Below are positions 10,380 to 22,195 of a DNA stretch of 64,000 bases, piece after piece (the stretch's first letter is position 1; the number at the start of each line of letters is the position of its first letter). This DNA comes from Cordilura impudica (Eukaryota; Arthropoda; Insecta; Diptera; Scathophagidae). The notes under the pieces were generated by a model, which saw only the letters and a list, made by a program, of their open reading frames with translations, had not been told where the DNA came from and did no database searches. Where the stretch lies: contig OY821517.1 in the NCBI GenBank assembly GCA_963682025.1, forward strand, positions 235,242,496 to 235,306,495, given 5' to 3'. The translations under genes were made by a program, and so were the position numbers.

Positions 10380-11137
10380 TGTAAATACTGCACACAAAAA
10401 ATAGAACATCAAAAGTTATTGTTGTGTTTTTCTTTAAATAAATTAATAGATAAAATGTTTTTTTGTAAATATAGATTTTTTTTCATTAACAACTAGGTAG
10501 TTTAGCATTATTTACTTTAGATGATGGTGAATTTTTACTCCCTTTATATTAACTCGTAGTCTACAAAGGGTTAGCTTTTATTATATTATTACCACAACGA
10601 CCACAAAATCAACAAGTCCAGCTATGACAACAATAGAACATTTAGAATAACAACAAGAACAAAATAAGAACATCATATTTTTCATTTTTTTTTTAATTTT
10701 TCAGTGATTTCCCTGGACCTGTTCCACCGATTTTAATGATTTTTGATATAGAAATCTTCCCATGATCTTGGTTAATCATTCTCACTAAAAATGATCACCC
10801 TAGCTGTCCTATTGAGGGCGTGATCGTGACAAGAACAACATAGAAAATCATATTTTTCAAGACTTTTTTCATATCTCGGGCCCTAATTAACCACTTTGGA
10901 CGATTCTCAGAATGTTAGTGAATCATTTTTTTTTTATATAAAAGAGCACCCTAGCTACCCGATTGAAGTAGTCATCGTGACTTCCACAGACGGACAGACG
11001 GACATCGCTATATCAACTCCTCTTGTTATAAGGATTACAAATATATATATTTTATGGGGTCCAGAATTTTTTTTCTAATTATTACAAACGGAATGACAAA
11101 CTAATATATACCCTCTGCACACCGGGTGGAGGGTATA
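10380..11137 (+). mobile_element. Mini-me/DINE-1-like element, family A 3' module
   Basis: This module is shared with the composite copies. It contains the segment with CCTGGACCTGTTCCACCGAT, two CAGACGGA octamers near 10,985, CATCGCTATATCAACTCC, a TA-rich run and the terminal hairpin ATACCCTCTGCAC...GGTGGAGGGTATA ending at 11,137. GTCY-type and TA microsatellites plus a 3' hairpin are the described features of mini-me/DINE-1 (Helentron-derived) elements in Diptera. Its 5' end is missing or diverged. It lacks the 620-bp insertion that sits at 14,771-15,390 in copy A. Confidence 0.75.
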
Positions 11138-12270
11138 AAAAGATGCATAAAACAAGTAAACTGCACAAACAAGTGTTTTTTACTTGTAATTTTTATAAAA
11201 GGTATGTATATTTAATTCTAAAGTTTAAAATTGAAAAATATATAACATTAAATTGTGAAAAAATAATCAGCAAAAAATCCCTACAATTCGACAAAAATAA
11301 GAAATCTTTCCCTTTTTCCCTACATGTCAAATTTTTGACAAAAATCCCTACCTGAAGGGAAAAATCCCTACACTTGGCTTCACTGCTTACCTATATATAT
11401 ATATATTCCATTTATAATACTACCATTATATATAAAACCAAACACAAAAATTTACCTTAATTTTATATAAATACTTATCTATATATTTACTCCATTTATA
11501 ATATTATCACCAACATACCATTATACCTTAAATTACAAACAAAACAAAAACAAGTAAGAGTGTTAAATTCGGCTGTGCCGAATCTTTGATACCCTCCACC
11601 TCGGCTTGAGTCTTGATAATAAATGTAAATGAAAATGTAAACAATTTGTTAACTTAATACCAAAAATTATTTCAGTAAATTCTTTGGGTTGGTTTTCTTC
11701 TTTTCTATGATTTCGGATTTATTTCGGTGTTTGCTTTTTGGTCATCGTGGTTGCTGATCGGCATGCATTTTGGTTATATACCTATATGCATGCGTTTCCG
11801 GTTATATGACATAACTTCTCGTTTAATTTAGTTTTTGCTAATTAAATAGCTCGCCCTAACCTCCATTGCAAAGGTAATGGTTGTGTAGAGTGGCTATATG
11901 CATTAAATCGTGCTAATTGGAGATGGCTGTATAGTTTCCTTTAACTGGCCAAATATTTCTTCATTGTGGCCATATAGGTCGGATGGAGTAACAAAATAAT
12001 AACCAAAAAAAAAGCTCTCTCAACTTTTTTTTTAAAATATTGCCATATTTTGAAAACATAGAGAATAAATTTATAATAATAAATAATCAAATTAGGGATG
12101 AAAAACGCAAAAAACGAAAAGTCCCAAACATTTTAAATAAAATAATTTAATGTTATCTTTATTTTCTGAAAAATTTCAAATTTTCATCCAAATAAAATTG
12201 TGAAAATTTATATATAAAAAAATAACATTCTCATAAAATTACGTTTACTTATGTAACAATTTTTATGTTA

Positions 12271-12761
12271 AGGTGTTATTACATGATGTGTTTTTTACAT
12301 ATGTACTGTCAAATTTTCCCACAACAAAAGTTGTACACATCGTGTGATACATATGAAACATTGTTTATGTACAATACATGAGGAAAGTCACAAGTACATT
12401 TTTCAATTAGAACAGGTTCTATTTTTGCACGACAAACATATGAAAATACAACACTGCTTGTGGCGAAAGAAAAAAAGAGTAAATTTTAAAGATTAATATT
12501 GAAAGAAAAATAAATTGTGTAGTATTAATTAACAATTAAAAAATATATAACTTTTTTTTAACAATAAATTTTTGTAAATTCACAAATTAAACCAGCTGTT
12601 GTTTACATTTAGAGGTTATGTCATACGGAAATACATATGCACGTGTGATAGCAAAAATTATGAATCGTATGTAAAAGACAATTTTGACAGACATGAGGAA
12701 TTTCATATGGATAAAAAAAGTGACAGTACATATGTAAAAAACACTTCGTGTAATAGCACCT
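12271..12761. mobile_element. MITE with 41-bp TIRs, TTA target, absent from copy B
   Basis: The ends AGGTGYTATTACAYGA are inverted and the similarity runs about 41 bp inward to ACATATGTACTGTCA. TTA is duplicated at 12,268-12,270 and 12,762-12,764. The corresponding site in copy B (41,082-41,084) has a single TTA and no element. A second copy in the opposite orientation is at 55,283-55,774. TTA duplications suggest PIF/Harbinger. Confidence 0.9.
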
Positions 12762-13700
12762 TTAGCAATTCTTAAATATCATTTGAGGTTTTCTTAAATT
12801 CATTGAATTTAAATTAATATCGACAAATCTGTTTTTCTATTTATTTAAATTGTAAAGGAGTGGCATCTCAGTCAAAATAAGCGAAAAACACAAAGAATAG
12901 AAAAAAACAAATTACTTCGTGTTTGATGATTTTATGTTTATGTTTAATATATTTATTTTTTTTACTAATATTTCTGTTTATTTATTTGAAAATGAAATAA
13001 TGAATTGAATATGCTATTTAATTTTTTTATTTATATAAAAAAGTTTTTTAATTAAAGCAAAATATTTTCACTATTTCATGATTTTTATTTATGTATGACG
13101 ACATTTCAACCTAAAAATTTAAGTTTTTATCGATTGGATAAACAACACAAAAATGGTTGTCGTTTAGATAACAACAACAGCTGACTTTAACAATAGCGAA
13201 TATCGTTTCAAAATTTTACTGATAATTTTGCAATTTTCTTTTTTTTTACAATTCGACTATCGTTCAAAGAAGTTACTGAATCGCGGTACTGAAAAGTTAT
13301 TAATATCTCCTGAATGGCAATATTTTTTTTAAATGTAAACATTTTTAAATGTAAAGATATTTCTAAATTTAAAATTATTATTTCCGACGTTTTGATATGA
13401 TTTTCTGAAACTCAATTAATATTTTCTAATTTATAATTGGAAATTTTATTTTCAGTTTTTATTATAATTGATATTTTCTTAAATTTGAATGGAAAATTTA
13501 AGAAGTGAAATTTTGTATTTATGTGAATAATAATGCTTTATTAATTATAAACAATTTTTAAAAATTAGATGTAATCGCAATCAGATATTTTATAGGTAAA
13601 GCAGAATAATAATTCTATATAACTATGTAGAACTGTTTTGTAAGCAAAAAACTCATTGACGAACTCGGTAACTCTATTTTGTAAAGACAACAAAAAGTTA

Positions 13701-14277
13701 ACCCCCCAATCTCACATCACACTGAAATTGTAAAATCGTTGTGTACGTATTATCAACGAAAAATTGTTCGAATTAGTGGAATCCATCGCCATTAAATTTT
13801 ATGCTCAAACATCTGACTGCAATCTCATTTTTAAAATGTTGTCGAAGCGTAAACTTGAAAAAATTTGTATACTTCTCTATCTTATTTTATTTTAAGTAGA
13901 GTTACCAAGTTTATTATACAGGCACATGTTTGAGGGAAAATGTTTACATTTATTATTATTAGTATTATTTTAATAATAGTTAATAATATTTATGCTCTAT
14001 AATTAACAAACTTGCGTTTTTGTATGCGCATTTCAAAAAATAAATCATTATAATAGATTTAACAAGTTAAAACTTTAATTACAATTTTACAGAATCCAGT
14101 AAATTTGCATTAAATTTATAACAGGGTAACATTAATCATCGTTAGTGTCTGCCACTACTCGCACGAAAAATTTGGTGCCATTAGTGTGACCACTGCGGAA
14201 AATGTGTGTGTATTAGTAAAAAAAATGTGAGTGTATTGAGTTTTTCGAACTTGCAGTGTGATGTGAGATTGGTGGGT
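13701..14277. repeat. Inverted-repeat unit (MITE-like) inside copy A
   Basis: CCAATCTCACATCACACTG near 13,706 is mirrored by CAGTGTGATGTGAGATTGG ending at about 14,272, with ACCC/GGGT outside. The same unit is in copy B about 28.3 kb to the right. I cannot define a target duplication. No coding sequence is recognised. Confidence 0.6.
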
Positions 14278-14770
14278 AATATGCCAAACTTATGTTCATA
14301 TTTGTAAAAGAATAATGAAAAAACGTATGAAATAAGAGACCAACCCGTGTATACTCTTAACATTGTTCTGTATGATATCTAGTTGAAAATATTAACATTC
14401 ATGTTAAAATAGAAATAACTATTGCAAAGCTAATTAGAACAAACAAAAATTATGGCGGCATCTACTGTGGCATAGTCACGCTGAGCAAAATGAAGTGACA
14501 CTCTGTTAATACAAAAGAAATGTATTTTCCCCACAACAAAATACTGCAGAATTTTATGTAAATAAAATAACCGATTTATTTCTAACATGCAGTTACTATG
14601 AATATACATACATACATATATATAATATATGTACATTATTTGTATTATTTAATAAGTGTATGTATGTATATTTAAATATTACACACAAAAAATACAACAT
14701 CAAACGTTACTTTTGTGTTTTTCTCTTTAAATAAATTAATACATAAATTTTTTTGCTAAATTTACATTTG

Positions 14771-15390
14771 GGCAATTCACAACAGGTGTTGTATATTGTA
14801 TGTTGTATTGAAATACACAATACAATCATTTGTTGTGAACACTCAGTTGTATTTTCATATTGTAAAACGCTTTCTTTAGTAATTTTCGATCCAACGAGGA
14901 AAGATCGCTTCGTCGCTTCTGCTATTTTGTATAAGAGAAAACACTTGTCAGTGTTTGCTTTTTGGTCGTGAGATATACCCTGGAGTTTTAGTTACGTACC
15001 TCTTGCATTTTAATTTATAATGAAAAAAAAAATGTTAAATGTTTTGGTTGGTACTGAAAGAGAAAATACATACTAAAAATATAAACATTAATTTTTATAT
15101 AAATAAACTTATCGAAGTATTTGCGTTATTTGCATTATTAGCCATATTTTATTTTATAATTATTTATGCTGATAATATTCTATGTATTTGTTTTTTCTTT
15201 TTCATAAAAACTGGCATTCACTTGGAACTGATATGTTATGATACAATATACAACATTTACTAAACATAGCAAATGAAGTTGGATCGTGTATCAGATTTTT
15301 CAGTGAAAATTACCAACAACAATTTTACACTATTGTAAAGTGATACACGATACAACAGATACAACGATACATTACCCATTGTGAATTGCC
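14771..15390. mobile_element. 620-bp MITE with GGCAATTCACAA ends
   Basis: GGCAATTCACAA at 14,771 is inverted as GTGAATTGCC at 15,390. It splits sequence that is contiguous in the 10,380-11,137 module (near 10,465-10,490), which acts as an empty site. It was present before copies A and B separated because both carry it. No gene is recognised inside. Confidence 0.7.
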
Positions 15391-15394
15391 TAAT

Positions 15395-16251
15395 TGTTTT
15401 TTTTTATTAACAACTAGGTATTTTAGCATTATTTGATTTAGATGTTGGTGAATTTTTACTCCCTTTATATTAACTCGTAGTGTCTGCTTGTCGAAAAAAT
15501 TTTGGATCGATTTTAACCACTTTCCCGTGACCCAATCGATCTGAAATTTTGCAGGCAGGCTTGTGGCAATGACAGAAATGATCTAACATATTTTTTTAGT
15601 GATGGAAACTTTTAAATTTTTCTACCAGAGTTGATAAAAAAATGTACAAAGGGTTTGTTTTTGTTATATTATTACCATAACGACCACAAAAACAACAAGT
15701 CCAGCTATGAAAACAATGCAACATTTAGAATAACAACAAGAACAATATAGAAATATCATGTTTTTCATTTTTTTTTACTTTTTCAGAGATTTCCCTGGAC
15801 CTGTTCCACCGATTTTAATGATTTTTGAAGTAGAAATCTTTCCATGAATTTGGTGAATCATTCTCACTAAAAATGATCACTGTAGCTGCACTATTGAGGG
15901 CGTGATCGTGACAAGAACAACATAGAAAATTGTTTTTTTTTCAAGACTTTTTTAGTTCTTCATTCAAATCTCGGGCCCTAATCGACCGATTTGGACGATT
16001 TTAAATAGCAAACTTCTCAGGATGTTAGTGAATCATTTTTATGTCAACGAGTACCCTAGCTGCCGGATTGATGCCGTCATCGTGATTTCCACAGACGGAC
16101 AGACGGACAGACGGACATCGCTATATCAACTCCGGTTGTTATAAGGATCACAAATATATAAATTTTATGGGGTCCAAAATTTTTTTTCTAATTATTACAA
16201 ACGGAATGACAAACTTATATATACCCTCTACACACTGGAGTGGAGGGTATA
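15395..16251 (+). mobile_element. First internal 3' module and terminator of composite A
   Basis: Same layout as the other family-A 3' modules: CCTGGACCTGTTCCACCGAT segment, three CAGACGGA octamers near 16,093, a TA run and the hairpin ending GGAGGGTATA at 16,251. It is a complete potential terminator that the composite appears to have bypassed. Confidence 0.75.
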
Positions 16252-17381
16252 ACAACTCTGCAACAGCAACAATGACAGTCATATGTTTTTCAAATAGGAA
16301 AAAACTGTTTATGTGTTAGTTTCGGTCATTCCCCAGTATGCATTGAAATATTATTTCTCCAATGTTGGAGAAAAGTTAAGTTCTTAAATTGATGTCAAAT
16401 GTAATTCTCAACTTGGGTTGAACAATTTTTCTCCTTGTTTGCTTTCAACTTCACATCAAGTTGAGACTTAACATTTTTTCCAATCTTTGAGAAACATTTT
16501 TACTCTCAATTGGATATCCAACACTTTTCTCCACTTGAGACCAAACATTTTTTCAACTTGAATACGATTTGTGTTAAGTCTGAGATATTATTTAAATATG
16601 TCATAAATAATAAATTAAATTAAAAAATGCCAAAAAAGTACAAATAAATCATTGATATATTTTTAATTATTTCTGCTTTTTGTCGAATTTTTCAAAAAAT
16701 GTACAACTAATTAATTCATTTATTTTTAATTCTAGATTTTAAAAAATGTACATAATATGTACATTTAATGTTAAATATGTACATAGTAATGTTAAATATA
16801 TAATGAAATTAAATTGAAACATTAAAAAAAGTACATTGTTTTCATTTCTAAAATTAGTATAATATTTTTTAATATGGCAATTCCGTACCTTCCATTTGGT
16901 ACCGATTGGAAATATTTCTTTGCTATCAAGTTGAGAATCACAAATTTCTCAATTTGATAACTATGAAAATCGCCATATAAAAAATGTGCCTTTTAAGTTG
17001 AGAAGACTATATTCGAACTATTGAGGGCATTTGAGAATTAACGTTGGAGATTTGAGAAATGTATTTGATCTCAAATGCACCTCAAGTTGATAGCAAACAA
17101 AAATGTTTATTGGGACATTTATTGTAGGGTCGTTTGCACACACACAAAAAATAGAAAATAAATTGTCAATAAGCAAAGCAAGTGGCTTCGAAATTCGATG
17201 ATGCCAGTTAATCATTTTTTGTTCACGCGGAATTTATAATTGGAGGAATTTTTTCTCGAGAAATGTATTTTCCGTGAGAAAGAAATTCCTTGAGAATATT
17301 CATAATTGGGATGAATAACTTTTAATTGGAACTTTTTAGTCAGAATAAATCATAATTCTAGTTAGATATTGGTTAATATTT
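16252..17381. other. Cargo segment rich in TTGAGAA/TTCTCAA words
   Basis: No gene. Words such as TCTCAACTTG and CAAGTTGAGA recur on both strands between 16,350 and 17,110, probably a decayed inverted-repeat element. Present in both composite copies. Confidence 0.4.
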
Positions 17382-17934
17382 AATTAGAAAAAATATTGTG
17401 GTGGCATCTACGCAATTATTGAGGCAGTCACGGAAAAATTAAATGCAAGTCTGTTTTTTTTAATATAACAAAAATGGATTTTCCCTTTAACAAAATATGG
17501 CAGAATTCTTTATAAATGAAATGCAAAATGGAAAATCAATTTTGTGCTAATTCTTAACAAAATTAATAAAATATATTTATATGTATTATTATATTTATTA
17601 ATATTTGTAATTTTATTTGACACAATTTCACACACATTTTTACAGATCAACTGTTTTAATTACAAAAAATATTGTGGTGGCATCTACGCAATTATTGAGG
17701 CTGTCACGGAAAAATTAAATGCAAGTCTGTTTTTTTTTAATATAACAAAAATGGATTTTCCCTTTAACAAAATATGGCAGAATTCTTTATAAATGAAATG
17801 CAAAATGGAAAATCAATTTTGTGCTAATTCTTAACAAAATTAATAAAATATATATATATGTATTATTATATTTATTAATATTTGTAATTTTATTTGACAC
17901 AATTTCACACACAGTTTTACAGATCAACTGTTTT
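17382..17934 (+). repeat. Two tandem units of about 276 bp
   Basis: Unit 1 starts at 17,382 and unit 2 at 17,658. Both contain GTGGTGGCATCTACGCAATT and end with CAGATCAACTGTTTT. A more diverged relative is at about 14,447-14,600. The pair is also in copy B at about 45,701-46,253. Confidence 0.85.
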
Positions 17935-19430
17935 CAACTGATTTAGAAGTTTTCTGTTTTTGAAACAGTAGTGCCAATTTGTAACATTTTGTGATGTAAT
18001 GAAAATCGCAGAATAATAAGTTAATACACAATAAAAAATATTAAATTTTTAAGTTTTATATACATATTGCAATAAAAAAAACTTTGGTAAATTTACATTG
18101 AAGATGGTCAGAAATGAATGAGAAAAAATATATAGGCATTTTAGAAAAGCACATTTAATATTAAACTTTATGCACAAAATATATGGGTTTTTGTTGTTTC
18201 GAATTTAACTGTGGCTCTAAGTGAAAAGTTTTAGACCGATCGTATATTACATCTTGAGGATCCTCACCTAATATTTTCAAATATTTTAAATTCTTTTTAA
18301 CTCATTTAACCTCATTACGAAAATAGTAAAACAGTAAATATGGAAAATCCACGCACCTCAAAAAATTGTTTTCTATGAAATAAATTAAAGACATTTCATA
18401 TTATACAATTTTCTTTCAAAAATGTATCAATTATTGCAAATTTGAAATTTGACATATAGTATTTATACATATATTTGTATAGATTTCGCAGTATGAAAAG
18501 AACTATTATTTCTTTATTTAGAATATATGTAAGTATTGCTCGCAAAAAAATTCAACATCATGAATGAAACACATAGACGACTGCTGGCAGCAGCAGTTGT
18601 AGTCGTATAGTCAGCTACTTGATTTTTCTGAATACGACAGCAACATATAATACAAATGCATTTTTATTTAAATATACAATTACTTTTACTTATTTAAAAT
18701 GCATTAGTACAACGTAAAAATAAATAAATTAGTTTAACGCCTTTTGATTATTAATGGAATTATAGCCTTTCATTTTGCGATTTTTTTTTTAAACAAAATA
18801 AAATATTTCATAGCAATAACTTCTTTTACATATTTTGTTATATTGTCAACACTATTTTTGTTTTGTAGCCAACAAAACACACTTGCAGTTTTTTTTTCTA
18901 TTTGAAGAACATATGACTGCCATTGTTGATGTTGTAGAGTTGTTTTTTTTTTTTTGATTTTGTTTCGTTAACTCTTTTGTATTAAAGCACCTCCAATATA
19001 TGTATCCATTTTAGTTTGCAAATTCAGTATATTTATAATTTATTACTTACAGCAAAAAATAATAGAAACAATTTTATCAGTTATGCTTACGAAACTATAT
19101 AAATAGACTTGAAGTTGGCTGCAAAAGCAGTAGCCTGTGTAAAGAACAAGTTAGCGACATGTAACTGTTACGTAACGTGTCAGCCTTTTTTTCACATGAA
19201 AAGTATTGGAACGTTCCGGTTACGTTCGGTAACTGTTTTAAATTATTTTCATGTAAAAAAAAACAACTGACTCGTTACGGTTACGGTTAGAAAACATTGA
19301 CCTTTTATATGTATTATAATGCTATGAATGCATTTATCTTTATTTTATTTTATTTATATATTCTTTTTTTTTGTATTGTATATTATTTTTTTTTTTATTA
19401 TTATTACTATTTCATTTAATTATTTTTTTC
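17935..19430. other. Cargo segment without recognised genes
   Basis: AT-rich, with the short hairpin-rich repeat at 19,161-19,253. A local imperfect hairpin at about 18,575-18,607 pairs ACGACTGCTG with CAGCAGTTGTAGTCGT. No credible ORF. Confidence 0.4.
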
Positions 19431-20311
19431 TTTAAATAAATTAATACATAAAAATTTGTTTTTTAAATTATTGGTGAACTTTTACTCCCTTTATTTACTG
19501 CCTTTATATTAACTGGTAGTGTCTGCTTGTCGACAAAATTTTGGATCGATTTTTAGCCCCTTTCCCGTGAGCCAATCGATCTGAAATTTTGCATGCAGGC
19601 TCGTGGCAATGACAGAAATGATCTAACAAATTTTTTTAGTGATGCCAAAACAATGGAAACTTTTAAAATTTTCTACCAGAGTTCACAAAAAAATGTACAA
19701 AGGGTTTGTTTTTATTATATTATTACCACAACGACCACAAAAACAACAAGTCCAGCTATGACAACAATGCAACATTTAGAATAACAACAGGAACAATATG
19801 GAAACATCATGTTTTTCATTTTTTTTTAATTTTTCATAGATTTACCTGGACCTGTTCCACCGATTTTAATGATTTTTGAAGTAGAAATCTTCCCATGAAT
19901 TTGGTGAATCATTCTCACTAAAAATTATCACCCTAGCTATCCTATTGAGGGCGTGATCGTGACAAGAACAACATAGAAAATTATATTTTTTCAAGACTTT
20001 TTTTAGTTCTTCATTCAAATCTCGGGCCCTAATCGACCGATTTGGACGATTTTAAATAGCGAACTTTTCAGGATGTTAGTGAATCATTTTTTATGCCAAC
20101 GAGCACCCTAGCTGCCCGATTGATGCCGTCATCGTGATTTCCACAGACGGACAGACGGACAGACGGACAGACGGACATCGCTATATCAACTCCGGTTGTT
20201 ATAAGGATCACAAATATATATATTTTATGGGGTCCAAATTTTTTTTTCTAATTATTACAAACGGAATGACAAACTTATATATACCCTCTGCACACTGGAG
20301 TGGAGGGTATA
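19431..20311 (+). mobile_element. Second 3' module of composite A
   Basis: Family-A 3' module with four CAGACGGA octamers near 20,145 (copy B has three at the same place) and the terminal hairpin that ends copy A. The extra octamer is an obvious replication-slippage difference between the copies. Confidence 0.75.
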
Positions 20312-21109
20312 AAAAAATTATTTTAAACACTTACATGTATGTATATCCATTCCATTTATAAAATGGCCAAATTGCTTACTACTAAATAAAATTTATAATT
20401 ATATACCTAACATGATGAAACTCTAATTTTTTTTTTATTGAGAAGAAGGCTAACGAAGAGCAGATATGGGTAAATAGAGTATTGACGAATACCTTGGTAA
20501 AATTTCAGTATCGATTCCTCCCATCACTTACTACATTTAGCAAATTAATTTCTACTTTCCTTTTCTTCTTGTTTTGGCTTTAACACCTGAAAGGCATATA
20601 TTTTTTTATGCTACGCGTTGACTAAATCAGGGTCAGGAACCAAGCCAAATGTGCCGAGATAGCCAAACAATCCTTTACTACCATTTGTCGAAATATTTCA
20701 TTTTTAATTAGACCGCACGTAACATAAATGGCGCCAAACGAAAAGCTTCCCTTAGGTAGCCTAATGAAATTAAGTGCTGTAGTAGACTTTAAAATTTTGG
20801 AAAATTAAGAAAGAAATTAAATAAACCCAAAAATCTACACAATTTTTTTTTATTACGACATTTTTTTTATAACTGGTGTGATGAATCGATGCTGAGATTT
20901 GCCAATATATTTTTTTTTTTAATTTTTCTAAATGTGAGACTTTAAATTTGAAATTAAGTATGCATATTATGGCACACCACCTTCAAAATAGTTTTTTAAA
21001 TTCTCTTTAAATTTAACACCAAATTCATATTTTGTTTTCAAAAGTTTTATCAGTTAAGTTTTATAAGATTATAATTCTTTTATGTATCGACGATAGAAAA
21101 TTTGAGGCA
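20312..21109. other. Unassigned AT-rich sequence between composite A and the errantivirus
   Basis: No ORF, repeat or TIR that I can support. It ends in CGCG (21,110-21,113), the left target duplication of the errantivirus. Confidence 0.4.
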
Positions 21110-21113
21110 CGCG

Positions 21114-21794
21114 AGTTAAGTCCAATGGAACACTGAACTCAACAGATGCCATCGAACTTGAAAACCTTATATCTAGCATAAGAATAAATTATCAAGAATA
21201 GAATAAATACCTTATTATTAAAAGTATAATTTTAAATAACTTGAACAAAGTGTTAATAAACTTTGTATTAAGAAAATTGTTTACTCAATAATTATTTCAA
21301 TCCATTCATTTAAAATCAAATAAATATCAAACTAACAGAATTACAATTTTAAACGAAAACAAAGTGTTAATAAACTTTCATAATGAAAACTTACTTCATT
21401 CATTGAAACTTGATACCTTTGTTTTCGTCATTAACTAGAACAAAGAGTTAATAAACTTTGTATTAAAATTTTGTATATTCATTTCAGTTCATCCATTTAA
21501 AATAAATGTCAAATCACCAAAATTACAGTTTTAAAACAAAAACAAAGTGTCAATAAACTTTCGTATAAGAACTCACTTTGTTTTCATTTACTTCCTACAA
21601 GATACAATATTGTTTTATGACCAACAACTTAAACTTAAACTATAAAAAAAAACCAAGAGCATAAGCATATTTTGTATTGAATGAATATAGTTTTAGATTA
21701 AGAATATTTTTGTATAAAGATATAGAAAATAATAATGAAAAGACATTTCATATTAACAACTCAACCAAATGAGTTCGTGGACTTTTATTTAAGT
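21114..21794 (+). repeat. 5' LTR of the errantivirus (681 bp)
   Basis: It begins AGTTAAG after CGCG and ends ATTTAAGT at the primer site. From 21,290 on it matches the 3' LTR piece at 59,597-60,087. TATAAAG at about 21,713 is a plausible promoter box. The U3 part carries four copies of AACAAAGWGTYAATAAACTT (near 21,244, 21,358, 21,432 and 21,540), each able to fold CAAAG on CTTTG or similar. Confidence 0.85.
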
Positions 21795-21805
21795 GGCGCA
21801 GTCGG
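21794..21805 (+). promoter_or_regulatory. Primer-binding site, tRNA-Ser type
   Basis: TGGCGCAGTCGG immediately follows the 5' LTR. This is the primer site known for 17.6, 297 and related errantiviruses, complementary to the 3' end of a tRNA-Ser. Confidence 0.85.
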
Positions 21806-21820
21806 CAAACAAATCCAAAA

Positions 21821-22140
21821 GATATTCTGAAGAATATCGCTTTTTGGTCGCGACGCAATTTAAAATAAAATTTGTGAAAAACTTTTAGATATTCCAAAGA
21901 ATATCCTTTTTTTTTTGTTAAATTAGTGAAAATATTCTAAAGAATATCCTTTTTTGAAAAAAAAACACTTGAAAAAAAAATTGTGAAAAACTTTAAGATA
22001 TTCCAAAGAATATCCTTTTTTGAAAAAAATAAAATTTGTTAAATTAGTGAAGATATTCTAAAGAATATCCCTTTTTGAAAAGAAAAAACACTTGTGAAAA
22101 AAAATGTTGTGAAAAATTTTAAGATATTCCGAAGAATATC
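21821..22140 (+). repeat. Six palindromic 18-mers in the errantivirus leader
   Basis: GATATTCYRAAGAATATC occurs at 21,821, 21,888, 21,931 (first base A), 21,997, 22,052 and 22,123, spaced 43-71 bases. The arms GATATTC and GAATATC are almost perfectly kept, and only the central bases vary (TG, CA, TA, CG). The array lies between the primer site and gag, the place where gypsy carries its Su(Hw) insulator sites. A cluster of binding sites for a dimeric protein is the natural inference. Confidence 0.8.
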
Positions 22141-22195
22141 ATTTTGTGAATAAGAAGACTAAAGAACTTTATGAAAAAACAGTGAATTGTGTCTA

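Larger units (their letters stand above)
11548..20311 (+). mobile_element. Composite Helentron-like element, copy A (8.76 kb)
   Basis: The 5' end AAACAAGTAAGAGTG is followed by the palindrome ATTCGGC-TGT-GCCGAAT (11,567-11,583) and GATACCCTCCACC. The 3' end is the hairpin ATACCCTC...GAGGGTATA finishing at 20,311. A complete internal 3' end of the same type lies at 16,251. The whole unit recurs at 40,362-48,616 with scattered substitutions, and similarity begins and stops exactly at these termini. No transposase or helicase is encoded, so it is non-autonomous; open frames inside are short and identical only because the copies are. The boundaries argue for transposition rather than random segmental duplication. 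Confidence 0.8.

Noticed and set aside
14181..17792. Short ORFs of 60-82 codons repeated in composite copies A and B
   Set aside because: Low-complexity Phe/Ile/Lys sequences without ATG context or homology; repeated only because the copies are duplicates.
18575..18607. Imperfect hairpin resembling a microRNA precursor
   Set aside because: Too short, and based on CAG/CTG repeats; no mature-arm features that I can support.
21821..22140. CRISPR-like array of short repeats
   Set aside because: Spacers are A/T-rich, partly repeated themselves, and the context is a eukaryotic retrotransposon leader; no cas genes.
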